Below, in pieces: positions 24,730 to 34,409 of a stretch of 43,329 nt of DNA (positions are counted from its first letter, which is position 1; every line of letters begins with the position of its first letter). The position numbers were made by a program, and so were the translations under genes. The stretch is from NCBI GenBank assembly GCA_002083615.1, contig MSXO01000043.1:1-43329 (forward strand). Direction: 5' to 3'. This DNA is from Proteobacteria bacterium ST_bin11 (GTDB taxonomy: Bacteria; Pseudomonadota; Gammaproteobacteria; Methylococcales; Methylomonadaceae). The notes under the pieces were generated by a model, which saw only the letters and a program-made list of their open reading frames with translations, searched no databases and was not told where the DNA came from.

Positions 24730-25820
24730 CAATGTAATTTTTTAAATTGGTTGGCAATCTCTTCCAGAGAATAAATATGATCCGCTATGCCCGCTTCCGC
24801 GATAGCTTTCGGCATACCGTAGATAGTACTTGTCGCTTCGTCCTGTGCCCAGATTTGCGCGCCGCGCTGCCTTAACTTCATCGCCCCGGCCTTACCATCT
24901 GCACCCATGCCAGTCAACACCACCGCCAACACATGCCCGGCAAACACCTCAGCAAGCGACTCAAAAGTAATATCAACGCTGGGACTATAAATTTCCCCGC
25001 TTTGCTTGGGCCGCAACACGATCCGCCGCTCAGCCGCTAATTGCTTAACTTGCATCTGCATGGCGCCCGGGCCCAACAACGCGGTCCCCGGCTGCAAGAG
25101 GTCGCCGTCCCGCGCTTCTCTGACGTTGATACTGCAAAGCAAATTCAGACGTTCGGCAAAGCTCTTTGTGAAATTGGCCGGCATGTGCTGAACCAGCAAT
25201 ATAGGTATGGAACACTCCGCAGGTATTTTGCTTAGCACATATTGCATGGCAACCGGCCCGCCGGTCGAGGCCGCTACGACCAAAAGATCGACCTTAGTGT
25301 TCGAGGACGCCTTAGGCCACGCGGATAGGTCGCGTATCGGTTTCGTTAGGGGTTTTTCGGCAGTTGAAATCTCACGTCCTTCCAGGCCGGCGTGCCTCAA
25401 AGGATGACTGGACATTCTAGTCGTTTGAGAAGCTACCATCCTCACCCGATATCTAAGCAAATAGCGGGCAGTGTCGCGATTAGCATCAATATCTTCCAAT
25501 TGCTTGGGCAAAAAGTCTATCGCGCCGGCATTCAACGCATCCAGAGTTGCTTGAGCACCGACTTGTGTCATTGCCGAAAACATCAAAATCGGACAGGGCC
25601 GGGTGCCCATGATTTGTTTGACTGCCGTAATACCATCCATGACGGGCATCTCCACATCCATAGTAATAACATCGGGTTGCAGGCTTATCGCAAGCTCTAC
25701 AGCTTCACGACCATCATGCGCGACGCCTATAACTTTAAACTCTTGATCCTCTTCTAAAATTTCCCGAATTCTTTTGCAGATAAAATTGGAGTCATCGACG
25801 ATCAGTACCCGAATGGTCAT
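24729..25820 (-). CDS. cheB: Chemotaxis response regulator protein-glutamate methylesterase CheB
   Basis: 363 residues. Receiver domain with acidic pair D9/D10 and phospho-acceptor Asp55 (VITMDVEMPVMDG), then a linker and a methylesterase domain with the nucleophile Ser in VVAASTGGP, His in LLVQHMPANFT and Asp in VVLTGMGADGKAG. CheB removes methyl groups from, and deamidates, receptor glutamines for adaptation. No cheR gene is seen in this window. The gene follows cheA by 9 bp and overlaps motC by one base. Confidence 0.97.
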   Translation of the reverse strand: MTIRVLIVDDSNFICKRIREILEEDQEFKVIGVAHDGREAVELAISLQPDVITMDVEMPVMDGITAVKQIMGTRPCPILMFSAMTQVGAQATLDALNAGAIDFLPKQLEDIDANRDTARYLLRYRVRMVASQTTRMSSHPLRHAGLEGREISTAEKPLTKPIRDLSAWPKASSNTKVDLLVVAASTGGPVAMQYVLSKIPAECSIPILLVQHMPANFTKSFAERLNLLCSINVREARDGDLLQPGTALLGPGAMQMQVKQLAAERRIVLRPKQSGEIYSPSVDITFESLAEVFAGHVLAVVLTGMGADGKAGAMKLRQRGAQIWAQDEATSTIYGMPKAIAEAGIADHIYSLEEIANQFKKLH

Positions 25821-25829
25821 ATTGGAGCG

Positions 25830-28031
25830 TCACATCGCATACTTCTTCATCAGACCAGGCACATCGAGTATCAACGCTATCTTGCCATCGCCGGTAATGG
25901 TTGCTCCTGCCAACCCTTCCAAACCGTGGAGCTTGGCACCAAGGGCTTTGATAACAACCTCTTCCTGACCGATCAGTTGATCCACCACGAATCCGACATG
26001 CCTGCCGCCTGCGTTTACTACCACAACGTGATTGGTCGGCTGGGTTTCGCCTGTATAGTAAGAACCTCGCACCAACCATTCGCTTAAATAAAACAGCGGT
26101 AAAGCTTTGTTTCTGACCATGACTACCAACTGGCCGTCGACTTTGTTGGTTTTGGTCAAATCCAGATCGAGAATTTCCAAAACGCTGGCCAGCGGCAATG
26201 CAAAGGCTTGTCCGCGGAGCTTTACCATTAAGGTCGGCATAATCGCTAAAGTCAGCGGCACCTTGATCAGAATGGTACTGCCTCTGCCTTCCACCGAATC
26301 GATCTCCACAACGCCGTTCATTTGCGCGATCCGCGTCTTCACCACATCCATACCGACACCGCGACCGGACACATCGGAGATTTCAGCTTTGGTCGAAAAG
26401 CCCGGCAGAAAAATTAGGTTGTAACATTCTTTTTCATCCAGACGCGCGGCACTTTCTTCATCCATCAAACCTTTTTCGACGACTTTCGCGCGCAAGACAT
26501 CGGAATTCATACCTTTACCGTCATCCTTGATGGACAATTGGATGTGGTCGCCTTCCTGGGAGGCTTTCAAGATCACCACACCTTCCCTGGGCTTGCCTTT
26601 GGCTTCGCGCTCATCCGGCGACTCGATACCGTGGTCTACGGCGTTTCTCACCAAATGCACCAAAGGGTCGGCCAACGCCTCGACCAGGTTTTTGTCGAGA
26701 TCGGTTTCTTCACCGACCAATTCGAGCCTGATTTCTTTTTTGAGACTTCTGGCCAAATCGCGTACCACACGTGGAAAACGACCAAAAACTTTTTTGATAG
26801 GCTGCATCCGAGTTTTCATTACCGCCAATTGCAAATCGGCGGTCACCACGTCCAGATTGGATATAGCCTTAGACAGCTGTTCGCCTGCCTCAGCGTTGGC
26901 TTTGAGCGTTTGGAAGCGATTGCGGACCAGAACTAGCTCTCCGACCATGTTCATGATGTCGTCCAAAATCTGGGTATCAACCCTGACCGTGGTGTCGGCT
27001 TGCGGCGTTGCTGACTTAGTCTTTTCAGCAGCCGAATCCATCACCGGAGCCATTTTGCCTAAGGTTTTTTCTGCTTCCACCTCGCCAGAAGGTTCCACGA
27101 CGGGCTCTGGTTTAGCGACCACAACCGGTTTCTCGATGGGGGCTACCACGTTTTTAATTGGCTTAATTTTTTCGCCCGCAGCTGGCTCGTCGACCTTACC
27201 CAAATTCGCCACATCGAACTTACCTTTACCGTGCAAACCGTCGAGAACCTTATCAAACTCCTCATCGGTAATATCGCCGGAATCGCTGGGAACAACAGGC
27301 GCATCGGCTTTTACCGAAAACTTGCCTTTGCCATGCAGCTCGTCCAATAGATTTTCAAACTCGTCTTCACTAATTTCATCACTCACCGCTGCTGTAGACT
27401 GCGGTTCGACATTCATGGTCGGGGAACCACCTTTACCATGTAAAGCATCCAGCAAATCCTCAAACTCCTGCTCGGTGATCTCGTCGCCATCCTCAGTTGC
27501 GGTTCCGCTGGCCAATAATTCTTCGGGATCGAGCATTGCCTCATAGTCTTGCGCTGCGGATGCTTGAGGGGATAGATGTTGAGTTTCGTGGACCTGGTTA
27601 ATTACAACCGATGCGACCGGAACCTGGGCTGCGGAGACTTCCGCAGGCCCAGCGTAGGCTTTTAAGCGTTTCAATAGCCCTTGATCGGCCGATTTTGGGG
27701 TTTCGCCCGAACGGACTTGTCCGAACATTTCGTTGACGATGTCGACGACTTGTAAAATCACATCCATCAAATCCGGAGTGACCTGGCGATCACCCTGCCT
27801 AAGGACATTAAAAACGTCTTCGGCGTTATGGCAAATATCGACGAGGGCGCTTATAGCCAAAAAGCCGGCACCGCCCTTAATAGTATGAAAGCCGCGAAAT
27901 ATGGAATTGAGGAGGTCAAGATCACCGGGCGATTGTTCCAGTTCTACCAGTTGCTCGCCCAGAGAATCCAGAATCTCCCCAGCCTCGACTAGAAAGTCTT
28001 GCAATATTTCGTCGTCCAGATCGATCGCCAT
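25830..28031 (-). CDS. cheA: Chemotaxis histidine kinase CheA with three LHGKG repeats in the linker
   Basis: 733 residues. Domains in order: Hpt with phospho-acceptor His49 (FHTIKGGAGF); a long linker (about 120-345); dimerisation helices (about 350-425, LDDIMNMVGELVLVRNR region); HATPase with N box VRNAVDHGIE (461-470), G1 DDGKGM (503-508) and G2 GRGVGMDVV (556-564); and a CheW-like regulatory domain (about 595-733). The linker carries three near-copies of an acidic amphipathic motif ending LHGKG (183-202, 218-238, 252-272). There is no obvious classical P2 CheY-binding domain. The kinase phosphorylates CheY and CheB. Size and linker repeats resemble Pseudomonas CheA more than the enterobacterial protein. 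Confidence 0.97.
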   Translation of the reverse strand: MAIDLDDEILQDFLVEAGEILDSLGEQLVELEQSPGDLDLLNSIFRGFHTIKGGAGFLAISALVDICHNAEDVFNVLRQGDRQVTPDLMDVILQVVDIVNEMFGQVRSGETPKSADQGLLKRLKAYAGPAEVSAAQVPVASVVINQVHETQHLSPQASAAQDYEAMLDPEELLASGTATEDGDEITEQEFEDLLDALHGKGGSPTMNVEPQSTAAVSDEISEDEFENLLDELHGKGKFSVKADAPVVPSDSGDITDEEFDKVLDGLHGKGKFDVANLGKVDEPAAGEKIKPIKNVVAPIEKPVVVAKPEPVVEPSGEVEAEKTLGKMAPVMDSAAEKTKSATPQADTTVRVDTQILDDIMNMVGELVLVRNRFQTLKANAEAGEQLSKAISNLDVVTADLQLAVMKTRMQPIKKVFGRFPRVVRDLARSLKKEIRLELVGEETDLDKNLVEALADPLVHLVRNAVDHGIESPDEREAKGKPREGVVILKASQEGDHIQLSIKDDGKGMNSDVLRAKVVEKGLMDEESAARLDEKECYNLIFLPGFSTKAEISDVSGRGVGMDVVKTRIAQMNGVVEIDSVEGRGSTILIKVPLTLAIMPTLMVKLRGQAFALPLASVLEILDLDLTKTNKVDGQLVVMVRNKALPLFYLSEWLVRGSYYTGETQPTNHVVVVNAGGRHVGFVVDQLIGQEEVVIKALGAKLHGLEGLAGATITGDGKIALILDVPGLMKKYAM
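27216..27485 (-). repeat. Three tandem-like acidic LHGKG repeats within CheA
   Basis: Residues 183-202, 218-238 and 252-272 of CheA share the pattern D-I-[ST]-x-x-E-F-[ED]-x-[LV]-L-D-x-L-H-G-K-G. The units are spaced 34-35 residues apart, with Pro/Ala/Ser-rich linkers between them. Each would form a short amphipathic helix. They lie where the LID (localisation and inheritance domain) that binds ParP has been placed in Vibrio CheA, so a ParP-docking role is inferred. Confidence 0.85.
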
Positions 28032-28041
28032 GTTGTTTTCC

Positions 28042-28764
28042 TCAGAAACCTAGACTAGACAGTAAATCATCAACATCGACCTGGCTGGTGGCCACGTCGC
28101 CAGCCCTATCATCGACTCCAGGTACAACTGGCCCCGGCACTTCGGGCTGCAGGGCCGCACCGTTACTTGGCGTGACTTTGCGACTGGAAATTTTGATCAG
28201 ATTAACCATACTGCCTTCCAGATCCTGCACCAAATCGATAACTCGGCGGATAATCTGCCCGGTAATGTCTTGGAACCCTTGCGCCATCAATATATCGCTT
28301 AAGCCAGCCTGGATTTTGTCCAGAGATACTCTGGACTGCTCAAAATATTGACTAAGGTCGGCGCTCATGGCCTTGAACTCTTCGAAAGGCATCTCTCGGT
28401 CCAAAAAGCGATTCCATTGGGCCGACAACTGGTTGACTTGGCCGCTCAATTCATCTGATACCGGCAATAACTCTTCAACCGCGGTTAGCGTTTTATCCGC
28501 CGCCTGCTCGGTCATTGCAATCACGTAATGCAAGCGTTCCTTGGCATCTGGAATATCATGCTCCGCCATTGCGGCGATTTTAGAATCGACGGAAAAACTA
28601 ACCATGGTGTCGTGCAATTGCCGAGTGAGGCGGCCAATTTCTTTAAACAATTGTGTTTCTCTCAAGCCGGCTACTTGATCGAGAATTTCGTCGGCAGCCG
28701 CGTCATCGCATTTTTCCAATGCTGCGACCAAATCCCGGGCCAAACTCAGCAGGTCAGTATTCAT
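28042..28764 (-). CDS. cheZ: CheY-phosphate phosphatase CheZ
   Basis: 240 residues of a long helical hairpin. The catalytic region QDITGQIIRRVIDLV holds Asp166 and Gln170, matching the Asp/Gln pair that dephosphorylates CheY-P in E. coli. The last 12 residues (VDVDDLLSSLGF) are the C-terminal CheY-binding peptide. It sits between cheY and cheA, in the order seen in Pseudomonas. Presence of CheZ is typical of beta/gammaproteobacteria. Confidence 0.95.
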   Translation of the reverse strand: MNTDLLSLARDLVAALEKCDDAAADEILDQVAGLRETQLFKEIGRLTRQLHDTMVSFSVDSKIAAMAEHDIPDAKERLHYVIAMTEQAADKTLTAVEELLPVSDELSGQVNQLSAQWNRFLDREMPFEEFKAMSADLSQYFEQSRVSLDKIQAGLSDILMAQGFQDITGQIIRRVIDLVQDLEGSMVNLIKISSRKVTPSNGAALQPEVPGPVVPGVDDRAGDVATSQVDVDDLLSSLGF

Positions 28765-28781
28765 CTTAATCTCCCTGAGCT

Positions 28782-29168
28782 TCAGCCGTCGATGCGTTCA
28801 AAAATCTTTTCGATTTTCTCTTTAAGAGTAGCAGCAGTAAAAGGCTTGATGACATAACCATTTACACCGGCTTGCGCAGCCATAATGATTTGCTCTCGCT
28901 TAGCCTCGGCCGTAACCATCAATACCGGCAAGTTGGCGAGGCTGGGCGTAGCCCTGACGGCCTTCAACAAATCTATACCGGTCATGCCTGGCATATTCCA
29001 GTCAGTGATCAGAAAATCTACACCACCTTTCTCCAAGATAGGCAATGCCGTTTTACCGTCGTCCGCTTCTACGGTGTTGGTAAAACCCAGATCTTTCAAC
29101 AGGTTTTTTACTATTCTCCGCATTGTCGAAAAGTCATCGACAACCAGAATACGCATATTTTTATCCAA
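28782..29168 (-). CDS. cheY: Chemotaxis response regulator CheY
   Basis: 128 residues, a lone receiver domain: acidic D11/D12 (LVVDDFSTMRR), phospho-acceptor Asp56 (FLITDWNMPGMTG), the Thr in LMVTAEA and the Lys in GYVIKPF. Phosphorylated CheY binds FliM and FliN to reverse the motor. The 87-bp gap upstream, after fliA, is the largest inside this part of the cluster and could hold a separate promoter, but I find no clear sigma-28 or sigma-54 match in it. Confidence 0.97.
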   Translation of the reverse strand: MDKNMRILVVDDFSTMRRIVKNLLKDLGFTNTVEADDGKTALPILEKGGVDFLITDWNMPGMTGIDLLKAVRATPSLANLPVLMVTAEAKREQIIMAAQAGVNGYVIKPFTAATLKEKIEKIFERIDG

Positions 29169-29255
29169 GGATAATCTCCACCCAGATTACTTTATTGTTA
29201 AGAAACCGCTAAATTGTCAGCGATAATTGCGAAAAACCCCTGCAATAACCGTTCA

Positions 29256-30002
29256 TTAGCCGCACTTTTCATTATCTTTCCCTTCCACCCAATCCGCAAG
29301 TCTAGCCCGTAAGCGCAGCATCGCCTGACTGCAAATTTGGCTAACCCGCGATTCGCTTACATCAAGTACCTTGCCAATCTCACGCAAGTTCAGCTCTTCG
29401 TCGTAATACAACGCTATAACCAAGCGCTCACGTTCCGGTAACTCTGAAATAGCCTTGGTTAGGGCTTTTTGAAAATTCTGTTGGATCAGCACATCTTCCG
29501 GCTGCTGATTGCCGTGCACATCATCGATAATGCTGTCTTCGCCCTGCACCAATTCTTCGACACTAAAGGTTTTGCAAGACACCGCGTCCTGCAAAATATG
29601 ATGGTATTCGTTTAGACCGATCCCCATATGCCCGGCCACCTCGGTATCCTTGGCATCGCGTCCCAGTTGATTCTCAACCTCTCTGATCGCCTCTGCCACC
29701 ATCCTGGCTTTCTTATGCACGGAACGCGGCGTCCAATCGGAACGGCGTAATTCGTCTAGCATGGCCCCACGAATCCGAATACCCGCGTAAGTATCGAAAC
29801 TAGCTCCCTGACTGGCATCATAATGTTTCAGCGCTTCCAGCAAACCCAACATACCGGATTGAATCAAATCATCGAGCTGCACTGTATCAGGCAGTCGTCC
29901 CATTAAATGGTAGGCAATGCGTTTTACCAGCGGCGCATGTTGAACCACTAAAGCATCAACATTTCCAGCCTGCACGGCAGCATACATCGCCGCTCCACTC
30001 AT
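29256..30002 (-). CDS. fliA: Flagellar sigma factor FliA (sigma-28)
   Basis: 248 residues. Region 2 has HAPLVKRIAYHLMGRLPD and LDDLIQSGMLGLLEAL; region 3 has DEYHHIL-like sequence (LNEYHHILQD); region 4 has LPERERLVIALYYDEELNLREIG followed by the DNA-reading VSESRVSQICSQAMLRLR helix (motif shortened). It directs RNA polymerase to late flagellar and chemotaxis genes and is held by the anti-sigma factor FlgM until the hook is built. Its ATG overlaps the fleN stop (ATGA). Confidence 0.97.
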   Translation of the reverse strand: MSGAAMYAAVQAGNVDALVVQHAPLVKRIAYHLMGRLPDTVQLDDLIQSGMLGLLEALKHYDASQGASFDTYAGIRIRGAMLDELRRSDWTPRSVHKKARMVAEAIREVENQLGRDAKDTEVAGHMGIGLNEYHHILQDAVSCKTFSVEELVQGEDSIIDDVHGNQQPEDVLIQQNFQKALTKAISELPERERLVIALYYDEELNLREIGKVLDVSESRVSQICSQAMLRLRARLADWVEGKDNEKCG

Positions 30003-30871
30003 GCAACATCCTCTTTCGCACTGTATTGGATCATGCGCTCGACAAAGAACTCTAAGTAGCCACCGGCTTTGGGCTTAATTGGCCAACTGTCGATCTTTCT
30101 CGCTAAATTCTTGATAGCCAATGCCGCTTTACTTTGCGGAAATGCTTCCACCACAGGCGTTTGTTTTTGCACCGACTTTTTCAAATACTCGTCGTGCGGC
30201 ACCGCGCCGACAAATTGCAAAGCCACATCCAAATAACGGTCAGTAACTTTACTCAGCTTATTGAACAAGGCCTGCCCATGCTCGGCCGATTGAACCATAT
30301 TCGTAATGATGTGAAAGCTGTTGAGCCCGTAGTCTCTATTTAACAATTTGATATACGCATAAGCGTCAGCCAACGAAGTCGGCTCGTCGCAGACCACCAC
30401 GATTATTTCCTGACAAGCACGGGCAAAATTCACCACGCTTGCCGAAATGCCGGCCGCTGTGTCAACTATCAACACGTCAAGTTCTCGGTCAATTTCACTA
30501 AAAGCCCGAATCACGCCAGCTTGCTCGACACTCGACAAATCAGACATCCTCTGGATGCCCGACGATGCTGGAATCACTTTAAGCCCGGCAGGCCCGGTCA
30601 TCATGATGTCCTTCAAACTTTTTTCGCCACTCAGTACATGCGACAAATTGAATTCGGGAAACATGCCCAGCAAAATATCGACATTGGCCAAGCCCATGTC
30701 CGCATCGAGTATCGCCACCCGCCTACCCATTTTGGAGAGCGCCACGCCAATATTGACGGACAGATTGGTTTTACCAACCCCGCCCTTACCACTTGTTACC
30801 GCGATTACTCGCACCGGTTTCATCTGTCTCATTTGTCTAATTCCAGCTGCCTGATCGAATGACTTATGCAT
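29999..30871 (-). CDS. fleN: MinD/ParA-like ATPase FleN (FlhG), flagellar number regulator
   Basis: 290 residues from the ATG at 30871 (MHKSFDQAAGIRQM), which overlaps the flhF stop by 8 bp; a farther in-frame ATG at 30934 would overlap flhF by 71 bp and adds 21 residues not typical of the family. Deviant Walker A SGKGGVGKT at 27-35, Walker A' AILDADMGLANVD and Walker B LIVDTAAGI. The N-terminal DQAxGLR-like segment (DQAAGIRQM) is the conserved FlhG peptide that stimulates FlhF GTPase. FleN restricts the cell to a single polar flagellum and restrains FleQ. Confidence 0.95.
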   Translation of the reverse strand: MHKSFDQAAGIRQMRQMKPVRVIAVTSGKGGVGKTNLSVNIGVALSKMGRRVAILDADMGLANVDILLGMFPEFNLSHVLSGEKSLKDIMMTGPAGLKVIPASSGIQRMSDLSSVEQAGVIRAFSEIDRELDVLIVDTAAGISASVVNFARACQEIIVVVCDEPTSLADAYAYIKLLNRDYGLNSFHIITNMVQSAEHGQALFNKLSKVTDRYLDVALQFVGAVPHDEYLKKSVQKQTPVVEAFPQSKAALAIKNLARKIDSWPIKPKAGGYLEFFVERMIQYSAKEDVA

Positions 30872-32270
30872 GGCTTTCCGCCAACCAGTCTTCAACATGC
30901 ATATCGTCGCCATAGCCATGTTCCTGGTCGACATTTTCCATACACTGCTGAATCAAGGCATCGGCATCGGGTAAGTAAATATCTTCTGGAACTTGCTGAC
31001 CATCGGTGATAAATGACAATGGCATGCGCCGCTCGATAATCGCCGACAATGCGGTACCTTTGCTAACTGCCTCATCAAACTTGGTTAGTATAGTCGCTTG
31101 TGGTTCGAGTATTTGGAACGCGTCCATAATTTCCAGCATCGCTTTGTATTGAGTGGTTGCAGACATCACCAAATAGGAACGGATCGGCAAATCACCGTGT
31201 TGCAAGGTTTTCAGTTGCTCGGCCAAACGCATATCGCGCTGACTCATCCCCGCGGTATCGATCAAGATCAAGCGTTTATCTGAAAAGCTATTGATGTGCT
31301 TGCGCAATTCTTCCGCATCACCAGCGACTCTGACCGGCACATCCAATATTCTGCCGTAAGTATTGATTTGCTCATGCGCACCAATCCGATAATTGTCGGT
31401 GGTAATCAATGCGATCTGGCGGGAACCGTGCTTCAAAATAAACTGCGCCGCCAGTTTGGCGACTGTCGTGGTTTTACCAACGCCGGTTGAGCCGACCAAT
31501 GCGGCGATACCGCCTTGATCCAACAAGTTGTCATCCGCTATGGGCACCAGTCTAGCCAACATATCCCGGGCTTTGCCAATGGCCAAATCGAATTGTTTGT
31601 GACTACCCAGCCGGTTGGCTATCTTTCCTGCGAGATTTTTCGAGAAGCCGCATTCCAACATGCGGTCACGCAAATCGTCGTGCAAAGGTAGTCCGTGTTG
31701 CGGCATTTGCATGACAATGTTCGAAAGCTTGCTATCCAACATGGTCCGCAACTCTTTCATTTCCGCACGCATTTCGTCGATGAATTTATCACCGTTGTGC
31801 GCTTGAACTTGGCGAGGCTCGGTCAACGGTTTCAATTTTGGATCGGCGCTCGCCCACGCTGGCTTTTCAACTTGGCGAACTTTTTCAGAGAGTTTTTGCG
31901 CATTGTTTTGCCCGACCTGCAGTTTTTCGGCATAACCGACGTATTGATCCAGGTTACGACGGATCGGATTTTCCGGAATGCTGCCTTCTGCACCACGTTT
32001 TCTGGTGCTGCTTAAAACATGCAGCGATTTTTTTTCGACTTCGAGATCAGGCAAATCGACTTTTTTAACTTCATTGGGTGGCGACTTTTCGTCTTCGCGT
32101 TGCTTGAGATTTTTGTGAATAACCTGCTCATCGAAGTCGCGGGCTGCGACGATTTCCACGCCGCCATCCACCGAACGGTTGGACATAATCACTGCATCGG
32201 CGCCCAATTCTTCTCTGACCATGCGCATGGCCTGCCGTATGTCTGCTGCAAAAAAGCGTTTAATTTTCAT
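30864..32270 (-). CDS. flhF: SRP-family GTPase FlhF, polar flagellum placement
   Basis: 468 residues. The first 60 residues (MKIKRFFAADIRQAMRMVRE lead) are the conserved FlhF basic start, followed by a charged low-complexity region to about 195, the N domain (195-250), and the G domain with P-loop GSTGVGKT at 260-267, ALITTDNYRIGA, DTAGMSQRD and TKFDEA. FlhF works with FleN to put the flagellum at the pole. The start is 15 bp after the flhA stop. Confidence 0.97.
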   Translation of the reverse strand: MKIKRFFAADIRQAMRMVREELGADAVIMSNRSVDGGVEIVAARDFDEQVIHKNLKQREDEKSPPNEVKKVDLPDLEVEKKSLHVLSSTRKRGAEGSIPENPIRRNLDQYVGYAEKLQVGQNNAQKLSEKVRQVEKPAWASADPKLKPLTEPRQVQAHNGDKFIDEMRAEMKELRTMLDSKLSNIVMQMPQHGLPLHDDLRDRMLECGFSKNLAGKIANRLGSHKQFDLAIGKARDMLARLVPIADDNLLDQGGIAALVGSTGVGKTTTVAKLAAQFILKHGSRQIALITTDNYRIGAHEQINTYGRILDVPVRVAGDAEELRKHINSFSDKRLILIDTAGMSQRDMRLAEQLKTLQHGDLPIRSYLVMSATTQYKAMLEIMDAFQILEPQATILTKFDEAVSKGTALSAIIERRMPLSFITDGQQVPEDIYLPDADALIQQCMENVDQEHGYGDDMHVEDWLAESHA

Positions 32271-32285
32271 CGCGCAACCTCTGTT

Positions 32286-34391
32286 TTATTGTCCACGCTG
32301 TCCCACTGTGGAAACCACCCTGATCTGCCGATCTTGAGGGATTTCATTATAGGCCAGCACATGTAAGCCGGATATCGAATGACGAACGAAACGAGCCAAC
32401 CAGGGACGAATATAAGAAGACACCAACAACACTGCCGTCTGTCCTTCCATTTCCATCCGTTGCGCACTTTCCTCCAGGGATTTGTGCATCTGCTCGGCTA
32501 AGCCCGGTTCTAAACCCGCACCACCTTCGCCCGCCGTCTGCAATGACCTATGCAATATCTGTTCCAACCCAGGATCCAACGTTATAACTGGGATTTCTGT
32601 TTGTACTCCATTGATTTCATGGACAATTGAGCGTCCCAAGGCTGCCCTCACCGCCGAAGTCAAGATGTCCGGATCTTGACTCTTTACCCCGTACTCCGCC
32701 AAAGTTTCGGCGATGGTCCGTAAATCCCGAATCGAAACCCGTTCTTGCAGCAAGTTTTGTAAAACCTTCACCAAAATACCCAAGGGCAAGGTTTTAGGCA
32801 CCAAATCCTCGACCAGCTTCGGCGCTACTTTAGATAAGTTATCCAGCAACTGCTGCGCCTCCTCGTAACCGAACAATTCGTGCGCATTGCTTTGCAGAAT
32901 ATGACTGAGATGCGTGGCCACCACGGTACTGGGATCGACAACCGTATAACCCAGGGTCTGCGCTTGATCTTTTTGATTCACATCTATCCAGATCGCATCC
33001 AAACCAAACGCAGGATCTTTACATGGCGAGCCTTGCAACGAGCCGAACACCCGACCAGGGTTAATCGCCATTTCTTTCTCGGGCATGATATTAGCTTCGC
33101 CGACACTCACCCCCATCAGGGAAATTCGGTATTCAGTGGGTGCCAAATCCAGGTTATCTCGAATATGCACCGATGGGATTAGAAAACCCAGCTCTTGCGA
33201 CAATTTCTTGCGTACACCTTTTATCCGCATCATCAATTGCCCACCCTGATTTCTATCCACTAGCGGAATCAAGCGATAGCCGACCTCCAGACCAATTGCA
33301 TCGACCGGCATTACATCGTCCCAACCCAATTCCTTAATCTCGGTTTTGGCCAGTTGCTGAGGCGAGACGATGCGCTCCAGTTCTAGGGCTTTTTCTTCTT
33401 CAAGCTTTCGCCGCCTGTCAATCAGATAGGCGCCGCCGACCAAAGTCAAGGCCAGCAAAATGAACACCAGATTCGGCATACCAGGAATGATACCCAAAAT
33501 ACCCATTACCGCCGCAGTCACCAGCAGCGTTCGCGGATCTTCAAACAATTGCGAACTCAATTGTTTGCCGATGTCCTGCTTGCTGCCGCGAACCCGAGTG
33601 ACCACCATCGCGGCGGCGACCGATAGCAGCAGCGACGGAATCTGCGCAACCAAGCCATCGCCTATGGTCAGCAACACGTAGACATTGCTGGCGTCCGCAA
33701 AGCTCATACCGTGCTGGCCCACACCTATCGCCAAACCGCCGATCATATTCACGAACAAAATGATGATGCCGGCTACCGCATCGCCGCGCACAAATTTACT
33801 GGCACCATCCATCGAACCGTAAAAATCCGCTTCCGCCGCCACTTCCTCACGACGAGCCCGTGCCTCATCCTGGTTGATCAGTCCGGAATTCAAATCGGCG
33901 TCGATTGCCATCTGCTTGCCCGGCATCGCATCCAAGGTAAAGCGGGCGCTCACTTCCGCCACCCGTCCCGCACCTTTGGTAACCACCATAAAATTGATGA
34001 CCACCAAAATCGCAAACACCACTATACCCACCGCAAAATTGCCGCCGATTACAAAAGATCCAAAGGCTTCGATTACCTTGCCAGCGGCATCGCCGCCTTC
34101 ATGTCCGCGAATCAGCACGACTCGGGTAGAGGCTACGTTCAAAGATAGCCGCAGCAAAGTTGCCACCAATATCACCGTGGGGAAAGACGCAAACTCCAGT
34201 GGCTTCAGGGTGTAAATCACCACCAGCAAAATAATCAGTGAAAACGCAATATTGAAGGTAAAAAACAGATCCAACACAAACGGCGGCAATGGCAAAATTA
34301 ACAGCGCCAGTAGCATCACAATCAATAGTGGCGCGCCCAAGCCTAGGCTTGTCAGGGCTTTAAACGCGTTGAGTATCTTCGTAAAATCCAT
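32286..34391 (-). CDS. flhA: Flagellar type III export gate protein FlhA
   Basis: 701 residues. The N-terminal half has about eight membrane helices; between helices 4 and 5 is the FHIPEP-type loop (ARFTLDAMPGKQMAIDADLNSG, shortened) with the conserved DADLN that channels protons. The C-terminal half (about 350-701) is the cytoplasmic ring domain that docks chaperone-substrate complexes. FlhA is the proton-driven core of the export gate. The gene is 18 bp after flhB. Confidence 0.98.
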   Translation of the reverse strand: MDFTKILNAFKALTSLGLGAPLLIVMLLALLILPLPPFVLDLFFTFNIAFSLIILLVVIYTLKPLEFASFPTVILVATLLRLSLNVASTRVVLIRGHEGGDAAGKVIEAFGSFVIGGNFAVGIVVFAILVVINFMVVTKGAGRVAEVSARFTLDAMPGKQMAIDADLNSGLINQDEARARREEVAAEADFYGSMDGASKFVRGDAVAGIIILFVNMIGGLAIGVGQHGMSFADASNVYVLLTIGDGLVAQIPSLLLSVAAAMVVTRVRGSKQDIGKQLSSQLFEDPRTLLVTAAVMGILGIIPGMPNLVFILLALTLVGGAYLIDRRRKLEEEKALELERIVSPQQLAKTEIKELGWDDVMPVDAIGLEVGYRLIPLVDRNQGGQLMMRIKGVRKKLSQELGFLIPSVHIRDNLDLAPTEYRISLMGVSVGEANIMPEKEMAINPGRVFGSLQGSPCKDPAFGLDAIWIDVNQKDQAQTLGYTVVDPSTVVATHLSHILQSNAHELFGYEEAQQLLDNLSKVAPKLVEDLVPKTLPLGILVKVLQNLLQERVSIRDLRTIAETLAEYGVKSQDPDILTSAVRAALGRSIVHEINGVQTEIPVITLDPGLEQILHRSLQTAGEGGAGLEPGLAEQMHKSLEESAQRMEMEGQTAVLLVSSYIRPWLARFVRHSISGLHVLAYNEIPQDRQIRVVSTVGQRGQ

Positions 34392-34409
34392 AATTCGGTC
34401 TATAGCGGG

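Noticed and set aside
26527..27546. Long (339-codon) plus-strand open frame opposite cheA
   Set aside because: It is the antisense of the well-supported cheA frame, Ser/Thr-rich as expected for a shadow, and has no recognisable domain.
29169..29255. Possible sigma-28 promoter before cheY
   Set aside because: Only a partial -10-like match (GCTGACAA) is present with no suitable -35 element at the required spacing.
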